DNA of 40,533 nucleotides from Chitinophaga pinensis (GTDB lineage: Bacteria; Bacteroidota; Bacteroidia; NS11-12g; UBA955). The position numbers and the translations under genes are program-made. Positions 8,934 through 15,327 of the stretch are shown here, one piece after another (positions within the stretch are counted from its first letter, which is position 1; every line of letters begins with the position of its first letter). The stretch is from NCBI GenBank assembly GCA_945860565.1, contig CAMAQS010000013.1, positions 1 through 40,533 on the forward strand, in the 5' to 3' direction. The notes below the pieces were generated by a model. It was not told the DNA's origin and searched no databases. It saw only the letters and a list, made by a program, of their open reading frames with translations.

Positions 8934-9908
8934 TTAATGGTCGGAAGAAATAGCGCGTACGTCGACATTTTTCTGCCATATTTTATCCTTCAAAAAATCT
9001 TTATATGCCAAATAACTTGCCAAACAGACTTGCGAATAGTTTTGAGAACTATTGCCAAAAGCACGATATTGTGTAGTCCAAAGTTGCTGAATTAAATATC
9101 TGCCATTTGAAACATCCGAAATTTGATCCACTGCGCGCGATACGGTACCCGCACCGGCATTATAAATATGTAAAACCAATAAATTAAACCAAAGTGGATT
9201 TTCTGTAAAATCGGTATTCAATCCTTTTTTTTGGGCTATTTTTTTTGCCCATGGAACGCAATACCCTTTTACCAATTTTGCCGCTGCAATGGAAGACTTC
9301 ATAAAATCTTCTCTTTCATCTGTGTGAATATTGATTTTTAGTCCATATTGCTTGGCTACACTGGGCATAAGTTGAAAATGGCCAACGGCTCCGGAAATTG
9401 ATTTACCTTTATTATTATTGGGACTTTCAATAATTAATAAAAGTTTTGCAATAATTGGATCTACGCCATATTGCTCGAATATTTTTGACGCTTTGCTGAT
9501 TTTCGGTCCGATATAATCATATTGAAAGAAGAGATTTCTACCTCTCACAAATTTAAGACTGCCTAGAGTATCTGAATTTGTTAAATACTTATATAAGCCA
9601 GCATACACTTTAAGATTGTCTCCCTGTTCTATTTTTTGTATCACTTGTTTTGGAGCAACTGCCAGTATTTCCCTGGACTTATTGTTTACCACTAAAAATG
9701 AATCAGGGCTTAACCGAATATCGCGCAGCCAAAATTGAACATTTTTCGAATTCAACATTACAAAGGCATCGGAATCATTTTCTATATTTTTAAAATAAAA
9801 CGTATCCTTACCCAACGCCAAATTATACTGATTGAATTGATGAAAATTCACGTTGGCTAAAAAACCAACAACCCAACATACAAAAGAGGCTATACCAAAC
9901 TCAATCAT
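8934..9908 (-). CDS. Membrane-anchored or secreted lytic transglycosylase (SLT domain)
   Basis: A 324-residue protein with a hydrophobic N-terminus (about 4-20), a poorly recognisable middle region, and a C-terminal SLT (lysozyme-like) domain from about 148. The key parts are 'IIES' with the likely catalytic Glu161, GAVGHFQLMP at 173-182 and YNAGAG at 249-254, in the family order. It should cleave peptidoglycan between MurNAc and GlcNAc in the periplasm. The ATG overlaps the last 8 nt of the upstream TPR gene, so the two are translationally coupled. The specific MltD/MltE-type subgroup is not clear. Confidence 0.82.
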   Translation of the reverse strand: MIEFGIASFVCWVVGFLANVNFHQFNQYNLALGKDTFYFKNIENDSDAFVMLNSKNVQFWLRDIRLSPDSFLVVNNKSREILAVAPKQVIQKIEQGDNLKVYAGLYKYLTNSDTLGSLKFVRGRNLFFQYDYIGPKISKASKIFEQYGVDPIIAKLLLIIESPNNNKGKSISGAVGHFQLMPSVAKQYGLKINIHTDEREDFMKSSIAAAKLVKGYCVPWAKKIAQKKGLNTDFTENPLWFNLLVLHIYNAGAGTVSRAVDQISDVSNGRYLIQQLWTTQYRAFGNSSQNYSQVCLASYLAYKDFLKDKIWQKNVDVRAISSDH

Positions 9909-10938
9909 TTACTTTGTTGCAGTACTTATTGAGATATTTACGAGAAATGGATTCCCCCAAAAGCAAACTTCTCTCCCAATCTGCACAAGCCAAACCTGCT
10001 CTACCTGTATTGTATCTGGCAATGGCTCTGCCCAGATAAATATATCCTAAGTTATCTGATTTAAATCGAATGGCTTTATCAAACTGTTTTTCGGCTGCTT
10101 TCCAATCCCCTTTTTGCAATAATATATGTCCATAATCACCTATAAACGTCCCATTGTCAGGCTGTAAATCGATTAATTCTAAAATTAAACTCTCACAATC
10201 AGGCAAATTTCTAAGATAAAAATAATTGTCGAATTTCAATTTTAAGGCTTGAACATACTTCGGTTCTGAGATTAAAAACCGGTCAATATCTTTAATGCTT
10301 TTTTCATAGTGTCCAATGCTAAAAAGAATAAATGCCCTGTCCAAAAAAAAGCGAACAGAAACCTGCGGGTCTTCTAAAATAAAATTTAACAATTCTAAGG
10401 ATTCACCTTTCATGTTTTCATTTTCCAAAATTCTCAATTGCGTAATAATGAGAGAATCATTTGCTTGTTTGTTTTTTATTAGCCATTTGCCATCTTCAAT
10501 GATTTCTGAATTTTCAGACATTTTCAAGGCCAAATCATATCGTGCCAATCTGGCATTGGTATCATTTGAATAATAGGTCAAATAACGGCTAATGTCTGCC
10601 AATGCGAATTGAAAGTTTCTGGTTTCTTTATTGGCGATGTATCTATTAAAATACGCTTCGGCAATAACTGAATCCATGGTCATATACCTATTTAAATCAA
10701 CCAGAGCATCAGAATAGTTCTTTAATTGCAATTTAGAAATGGCCAAATAATAAAAATAGATCGATTTTTTTGGATTTATTTCGGTGAGTTTGGTAAACGA
10801 ATTTAATGCTTTTGTATAATCGCCAGAAAGTTGTTGCTCCACTCCTATTTTAAACAATTCTTTTTCATTTTGTTCAATTTGAGCCACAGAAAAACCTGTG
10901 TAAAAAAGCATTAGTAGCAGAATAAAACTTAATCGCAT
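9901..10938 (-). CDS. Secreted tetratricopeptide-repeat protein
   Basis: A 345-residue protein with a typical signal peptide (about 1-19, ending FSVAQ) followed by TPR units through most of its length. Examples are 'YTKALNSFTKLTEINPKK' near 40 and 'AEKQFDKAIRFKSDNLGYI' near 280. It is probably a periplasmic scaffold. Its coding end overlaps the start of the lytic transglycosylase by 8 nt, so the two may act together in cell-wall work; that is inference from position only. No enzymatic motif is visible. Confidence 0.72.
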   Translation of the reverse strand: MRLSFILLLMLFYTGFSVAQIEQNEKELFKIGVEQQLSGDYTKALNSFTKLTEINPKKSIYFYYLAISKLQLKNYSDALVDLNRYMTMDSVIAEAYFNRYIANKETRNFQFALADISRYLTYYSNDTNARLARYDLALKMSENSEIIEDGKWLIKNKQANDSLIITQLRILENENMKGESLELLNFILEDPQVSVRFFLDRAFILFSIGHYEKSIKDIDRFLISEPKYVQALKLKFDNYFYLRNLPDCESLILELIDLQPDNGTFIGDYGHILLQKGDWKAAEKQFDKAIRFKSDNLGYIYLGRAIARYNTGRAGLACADWERSLLLGESISRKYLNKYCNKVND

Positions 10939-11052
10939 TATTATTGTAAATATTAAGCTGTGAAATTAATATGAACTCGAATAATTGCAATTTGTCTTTA
11001 TACACATTTCCAAAAACGTCCAATTAATTTAAACGAAACACAACCATAGAGA

Positions 11053-11799
11053 ATGGAACAAACAGAAAAGAAGAATAAGTTATTTATTGTATTGGGATTT
11101 ATTTTTTTAACAAATGCGATTATCGCGGAATTTATAGGTGCCAAAATTTTCAGTTTAGAGGTTAGTTTAGGCCTAGACGGTGCAAATATTAATCTTTTGG
11201 GCTCTACTTTTAACTTTGATATGACAGCTGGCGTAATACTATGGCCATTTGTTTTTATTCTAACTGACATCATCAATGAATATTATGGTCGAAATGGCGT
11301 GCGCAAATTATCCTATTTAACTGTTATTATGTTAATTTATAGCTTTGTAATGGTGAGAATTGCAATGAATTTAGAAGGAGCTGAATTTTGGAAAAAATCA
11401 TCTGAAGGAAAAGGAATTCAGAATATGGGCAATGCCTTTGACAGTGTCTTTGGACAAGGCTTGTGGATCATTCTAGGCTCATTGGTTGCGTTTTTAATTG
11501 GCCAATTGGTAGATTCTTATATTTATTCTAAACTAAAAGACAAAACCGGTGATCAATTAATATGGATTAGGGCAACAGGAAGTACAGTTGTTAGCCAATT
11601 TATTGACAGTTATGTTGTATTAATTATTGCCTTTTACATTGGTGGCAGTTACTCCTTTATATGGGTATTACAAGTTGGAACAATTAATTATTTGTATAAA
11701 CTATTTATGGCAGTGATACTTTTGCCATTGCTAATTGGAATACACAAAATTATTGACAACTATTTGGGATTAAATCACAAGGTCACCCAAACCACATAA
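11053..11799 (+). CDS. Queuosine precursor transporter (YhhQ/COG1738 family)
   Basis: A 248-residue membrane protein with six to seven helices. Its family signatures are 'DIINEYYGRNGVRKLSY' after the second or third helix, 'QLVDSYIYSKLKDKTG' in the middle, and 'RATGSTVVSQFIDS' shortly after. Members of this family import queuosine precursors (preQ0/preQ1) for tRNA modification. I see no preQ1 riboswitch-like element in the 114-nt spacer upstream and no queuosine synthesis genes nearby. The 3' end overlaps the convergent gene by 17 nt. Confidence 0.85.
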   Translation: MEQTEKKNKLFIVLGFIFLTNAIIAEFIGAKIFSLEVSLGLDGANINLLGSTFNFDMTAGVILWPFVFILTDIINEYYGRNGVRKLSYLTVIMLIYSFVMVRIAMNLEGAEFWKKSSEGKGIQNMGNAFDSVFGQGLWIILGSLVAFLIGQLVDSYIYSKLKDKTGDQLIWIRATGSTVVSQFIDSYVVLIIAFYIGGSYSFIWVLQVGTINYLYKLFMAVILLPLLIGIHKIIDNYLGLNHKVTQTT

Positions 11800-12406
11800 A
11801 AACCGCAGATATCAGAATAAAACTACTGGTTAAAATACCGCTATTGTGTTCCCATCTGTGCGAATTTAGCTTAGAAACACCTTTGGTGCCAATAATTACT
11901 CCGGTTAATATACTTAACCATGTGGTAACAGCATAAACAATACTTAAAACAAAAAAGGCAGACCATCCGAGTGGCGCTATGGTAAAAAAATAAGCTTCAA
12001 TTTCCATGCATGGCGATAAAAACATGGCCAATAAAATGGTGCCGAAAACCCATTTAGACTTTCCCTTTTTTTCCAAATGAAAATGATGGTGTTTGTAATG
12101 ACGATACAAAAACCAAAGTCCCAAAACAAACAAAACGATGCTTCCAAACTTTTCAAATGGCAAATTACGAATGAAAGGTACATTTACCACTTTTGAATCA
12201 AAGCCGTAAAATGCGATTAAAAAAACCACTGCTCCAATTAAAATAGTCCCTGCAACATGCGACAAAGAGGCGATGGTAGCATATTGGATTAGTTTGGTAT
12301 TAGACCATTTTTCGCTTTTTGAAAGAGCAACCAACGGCAGCCAGTGGCTAGGAATAAAGCCATGCAGCAAACTCAAAATAAAGGCCGTAAATAATTGTGA
12401 TTGCAT
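11783..12406 (-). CDS. Polytopic membrane protein, possible NicO/UreH-like metal transporter
   Basis: A 207-residue protein with about six membrane helices. Conserved-looking polar residues sit in or beside helices: H15 and H21 in 'LLHGFIPSHWLP', H50 in 'SLSHVAGT', a His cluster HHHFH (106-110) in a cytoplasmic loop, and 'SPCMEIEAYF' (131-140). This layout recalls NicO/HupE/UreH-type transition-metal permeases of the LysE superfamily, but I recognise it only by general pattern. It lies 74 nt downstream of rpsA beyond a terminator, and has no clear promoter of its own. Confidence 0.5.
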   Translation of the reverse strand: MQSQLFTAFILSLLHGFIPSHWLPLVALSKSEKWSNTKLIQYATIASLSHVAGTILIGAVVFLIAFYGFDSKVVNVPFIRNLPFEKFGSIVLFVLGLWFLYRHYKHHHFHLEKKGKSKWVFGTILLAMFLSPCMEIEAYFFTIAPLGWSAFFVLSIVYAVTTWLSILTGVIIGTKGVSKLNSHRWEHNSGILTSSFILISAVFMWFG

Positions 12407-12430
12407 AATTAGCGGGGAGTTTCTTAAAAT

Positions 12431-12461
12431 AAAAAAGCACCGTATAAAACGATGCTTTTTT
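12431..12461 (-). terminator. Rho-independent terminator of rpsA
   Basis: On the minus strand AAAAAAGCATCG (12461-12450), a 7-nt loop and CGGTGCTTTTTT (12442-12431) pair along 12 bp with one G-T. It begins 20 nt after the rpsA stop codon. It separates rpsA from the membrane protein gene at 11783-12406. Confidence 0.85.
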
Positions 12462-12480
12462 ATGTATTAATTAAATAGAA

Positions 12481-14625
12481 TTAGCCTTTTGCTTCTTCTA
12501 TCCATTTATTCCATTGTTCAACTGAAATTTTAGCATCTTGAGCAGATAATTCAGTGATGGTATCGGAGGTTAAAGAAGTTAATTCGCTGATGCTATTCAC
12601 ACCAAGACCGTTCATTCTTTTAACCATTGCTGGACCCACTCCTGTTAAATCTTTCAAATCTGCAATTGATTTAGCATCACTAGATTCTACTGCTTTTGCT
12701 TCAACTGTTTCTTCAACTTCAACTTTAGCTGCTTTCTTTTCCGCTTTTGGTTTGTTTTCAGCTTTTTCAAATTGAGCTCTCAATTCGGTCAAAGCATCTA
12801 ATTCACCTAAAGTAGTTCTTTCAGAAGATTGGTTGATTTTCTTAACGGTTTTAGAAGCATTTTTTCTAGACTTCTCTCTGCCTTTATCGTCTTGATCGGC
12901 TTTTGCTCTTTCAGCGCCTTTCCAGATGTTGGTATGAGAAACAATAATGCGTTTAGAATCTTTACTAAATTCGATTACCTCGAACTCCATAACTTCATCT
13001 TCTTTCATTGGTTTGTTATCAGCCTTTTTAATGTGGCGTGATGGAGCAAATGCCTCAACACCATATTGCATTTGGATGGTTGCACCTTTATCATTGATTC
13101 CGGTAACAGTTCCTTCATGCAAAGATCCAATGGTGAAGATTGTTTCAAACGTTTCCCAAGGATTTTCTTCCAACTGTTTGTGCCCTAAGCTCAATCTTCT
13201 ATTTTCAGAATCCACTTCAAGAACAACAACATCTAGAGTTTCACCTTTTTTCACGAATTCGCTAGGATGTTTGATTTTCTTGTTCCAGCTTAAATCTGAA
13301 ACGTGAACCAATCCGTCGATGCCTTCTTCAAGTTCCAAGAATAAACCATAAGATGTTAAGTTTTTAACCACACCTGAATGTTTGCTACCCAATGGGTATT
13401 TATTCATGATTTCAATCCAAGGATCTTGGGTCATTTGTTTGATACCCAAAGACATTTTATGTTCGCTTCTATCTAAAGCCAAAACTAGGGCTTCGATATC
13501 TTCTCCTACTGTAAGATATTCAGAAGGATTACGCAAATGCGAGCTCCAACTCATTTCACTCACGTGAACCAATCCTTCAACACCAGGTTTAATTTCGATG
13601 AATGCACCGTAATCGGCAACACTCACAACTTTACCAGATACTTTAGAACCTTCTACAATGGATGGATCTAAATCATCCCAAGGATGAGAAGAAAGTTGTT
13701 TTAAACCAAGTGAAATACGTTTTTTGGTATCGTCGTAATCTAAGATTACCACATTGATTTTTTCGTCTAACTTCAATACTTCCTCTGGGTGATTGATTCT
13801 ACCCCAGCTGATGTCTGTAATATGCAATAAACCATCAATTCCACCTAAATCAACAAATACACCGAAGCTGGTCATGTTTTTAACCACACCTTCCAATACT
13901 TGTCCTTTTTCTAATCTAGAAAGGATTACTGATTTTTGTGCTTCAATATCGTCTTCAATCAAGGCTTTATGAGAAACAACCACGTTTTTGTAGATGTCAT
14001 TGATTTTAACAATTTTAAAATCCATGTTTTTACCTACATACTGATCGTAATCTCTAACTGGCTTGGTATCGATTTGAGAACCTGGCAAGAAAGTGTCGAT
14101 GCTAAATACATCCACTACCAAACCACCTTTTGTTCTAGATCTAACGTAACCGGTAACCACGATGTCTTTTTCATGGGCTTCAACGATTTTCTCCCAAGCT
14201 GTTTCTTGCAATGCTTTACGACGACTTAAAATGAGTTGCCCCATTTTGTCTTCAGCAATGTCAACAAATACTTCAACTTCGTCGCCAATTTTTAAATCTG
14301 GCACATCACGAAATTCTTGTCTTGGTACAAGACCGTCACTCTTAAATCCAATATTAACAACTACATCTTTGTCGTTAATTGCCACAACATGGCCTTTTAC
14401 CACCTCTTTTTCAACCACTGGGTTGAAAGTTTTGGTGTACTCGTGTTCAAGTTTTACTCTGTCTTCTTTGGAATAACTTTGAAAACCTGCTTCGTCTGCT
14501 TCCCAATCAAAATCGTCATGAGATGATTTAGCAGATGCTGTAGATTTTGAATTTTGAGAAGTTTCGGTAGAAACCAATTGATCATTGGTTTCTTCAATTT
14601 GAATTTCGTTTGTTTCTTTTGTCAA
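12481..14625 (-). CDS. rpsA: 30S ribosomal protein S1 with C-terminal helix-hairpin-helix extension
   Basis: The start is set at TTG 14625: no in-frame ATG exists near the N-terminus, and AAAGGAGG stands 10 nt upstream. The other TTG (14655) lies inside the promoter. The protein is 714 residues with six S1 RNA-binding domains at about 74-137, 154-222, 240-310, 325-395, 412-482 and 499-564. A Lys/Glu/Ala-rich linker follows, then an unusual C-terminal domain (about 654-714) with 'LKDLTGVGPAMVKRMNGLGV', a helix-hairpin-helix of the type seen in DNA/RNA-binding repair proteins. S1 recruits mRNA to the small ribosomal subunit. Bacteroidota S1 proteins I recall are about 590-640 residues and end in a short charged tail, so the extension is noteworthy. 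Confidence 0.93.
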   Translation of the reverse strand: MTKETNEIQIEETNDQLVSTETSQNSKSTASAKSSHDDFDWEADEAGFQSYSKEDRVKLEHEYTKTFNPVVEKEVVKGHVVAINDKDVVVNIGFKSDGLVPRQEFRDVPDLKIGDEVEVFVDIAEDKMGQLILSRRKALQETAWEKIVEAHEKDIVVTGYVRSRTKGGLVVDVFSIDTFLPGSQIDTKPVRDYDQYVGKNMDFKIVKINDIYKNVVVSHKALIEDDIEAQKSVILSRLEKGQVLEGVVKNMTSFGVFVDLGGIDGLLHITDISWGRINHPEEVLKLDEKINVVILDYDDTKKRISLGLKQLSSHPWDDLDPSIVEGSKVSGKVVSVADYGAFIEIKPGVEGLVHVSEMSWSSHLRNPSEYLTVGEDIEALVLALDRSEHKMSLGIKQMTQDPWIEIMNKYPLGSKHSGVVKNLTSYGLFLELEEGIDGLVHVSDLSWNKKIKHPSEFVKKGETLDVVVLEVDSENRRLSLGHKQLEENPWETFETIFTIGSLHEGTVTGINDKGATIQMQYGVEAFAPSRHIKKADNKPMKEDEVMEFEVIEFSKDSKRIIVSHTNIWKGAERAKADQDDKGREKSRKNASKTVKKINQSSERTTLGELDALTELRAQFEKAENKPKAEKKAAKVEVEETVEAKAVESSDAKSIADLKDLTGVGPAMVKRMNGLGVNSISELTSLTSDTITELSAQDAKISVEQWNKWIEEAKG

Positions 14626-14635
14626 TGTAAAGATT

Positions 14636-14643
14636 CCTCCTTT
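14636..14643 (-). promoter_or_regulatory. Strong Shine-Dalgarno sequence of rpsA
   Basis: The minus strand reads AAAGGAGG, complementary over all 8 nt to the CCUCCUUU at the 3' end of Bacteroidota 16S rRNA. Ten nucleotides separate it from the TTG at 14625. No other gene start that I inspected in the window has a comparable site. Confidence 0.75.
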
Positions 14644-14652
14644 AGTGGGCGG

Positions 14653-14685
14653 CAAAATTAAATTAAATATTTCTTAATTCCTAAA
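14653..14685 (-). promoter_or_regulatory. Promoter of rpsA
   Basis: TAATTTTG (minus strand, 14660-14653) fits the TAnnTTTG -7 consensus. TTTA (14685-14682) lies 21 nt upstream at the -33 position. Transcription would begin near 14648, giving a leader of about 23 nt that contains the Shine-Dalgarno sequence. Confidence 0.55.
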
Positions 14686-14777
14686 GTACACAATAAAATA
14701 GAAATCTTTTAACATTCGCCTCATAAATTCGCAATTCAAGTTAGCAAAATGGGGTGAATGGTTGGATATAGTATTGA

Positions 14778-14951
14778 CTAATTGGGCTGTAAATCAATCG
14801 GGAAATATTCATTTTCGTATTGCTCTATCAAAATCCCCAAAAGTTCCAATTCGTCTCCTTCAGGTGAGCCTTTTTTTGCATCGAAAATAACTTCAAGTCT
14901 TTCTAAAGCCTGATTGTAATCCTTTTCTGTTTTTATAAGATATACGTTCAT
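14778..14951 (-). pseudogene. Truncated HigA antitoxin (N-terminal 57 residues)
   Basis: An ATG at 14951 opens a 57-residue frame. It begins MNVYLIKTEKDYNQALERLE and continues with 'FDAKKGSPEGDELELLGILIEQYE' and 'YFPIDL', ending QPN-stop. This is the N-terminal dimerisation part of HigA-type antitoxins (compare 'IKTE.DY..AL.RLE.LFDA..GTPEGDELE.L..LIE.YE...YPID'). Full-length members run to about 110-130 residues and continue with a helix-turn-helix DNA-binding domain, which is missing here. After the stop I find no convincing remainder of the domain before the rpsA promoter. It follows the higB remnant by 6 nt, the normal higBA order. Confidence 0.75.
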
Positions 14952-14957
14952 TTTCCT

Positions 14958-15107
14958 TTAAATTGTATTTGCGTTGATTTTAACCTATTCAGAATGGAAA
15001 CCAATAAATCGAATCCAAAGCATTTCGTTCTCACCGTTTATTTTTACTATCAATCCGTTATCCCCGAATATCAATTAAAAAACCGCTTTATTCAAAGATA
15101 GTTCCAC
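14958..15107 (-). pseudogene. Decayed HigB toxin remnant (C-terminal part)
   Basis: Reading the minus strand from 15107 gives VELSLNKAVF, a stop, LIFGDNGLIVKI, NGENEMLWIRFIGFHSE, a stop, then VKINANTI and the natural stop. This aligns with the C-terminus of HigB-type mRNA interferases ('...VFNIKGN.YRL......YIRFVGTH.EYDKID..TI'). Stops interrupt the frame at 15075-15077 (TAA) and 14985-14987 (TAG, in place of the Tyr of 'HEYDKI'). The N-terminal part is not recognisable further upstream. The gene is dead. In 15108-15327 I see nothing besides AT-rich spacer and the downstream gene's promoter. Confidence 0.7.
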
Positions 15108-15292
15108 TCTTTCAACCAATTGCATAATTTTCAAAAAAAAGATTTGCATATTTCGCAATGCACCAATTTTCGTTTTGCAGCACAAAGCAATTCTTAACCG
15201 CATTTCTCATCCCCCAAAAAAATAAAGAACCCTTATTCATTCATTTTTGAACTTAAATTCAGAGTTTACACATTTTTTATCTTCGTTGGAAT

Positions 15293-15320
15293 TTTGAATA
15301 CTTCAAATTCTTTATGTTTG
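15293..15320 (+). promoter_or_regulatory. Promoter of the GT-C/TPR gene
   Basis: TATGTTTG (15313-15320) matches TAnnTTTG. A TTTG (15293-15296) lies 16 nt upstream, slightly closer than the usual 19-21. The -7 box ends only 7 nt before the ATG at 15328, so the transcript would start at or next to the start codon. Confidence 0.5.
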
Positions 15321-15327
15321 CAACAGA

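Noticed and set aside
10939-11052. Possible preQ1 riboswitch before the queuosine-precursor transporter
   Set aside because: The spacer has no aptamer-like stem and loop or A-rich tail in the right order; it is plain AT-rich sequence.
12547-14526. Several plus-strand open frames of 60-119 codons opposite rpsA
   Set aside because: They are shadow frames of the S1 gene, low in complexity and without homology or start signals.
15108-15292. Search for an RNA gene or the missing HigB N-terminus
   Set aside because: No tRNA-like fold, no GC-rich stem and no convincing HigB sequence; only a short TGCAT/ATGCA dyad, which is too weak to call.
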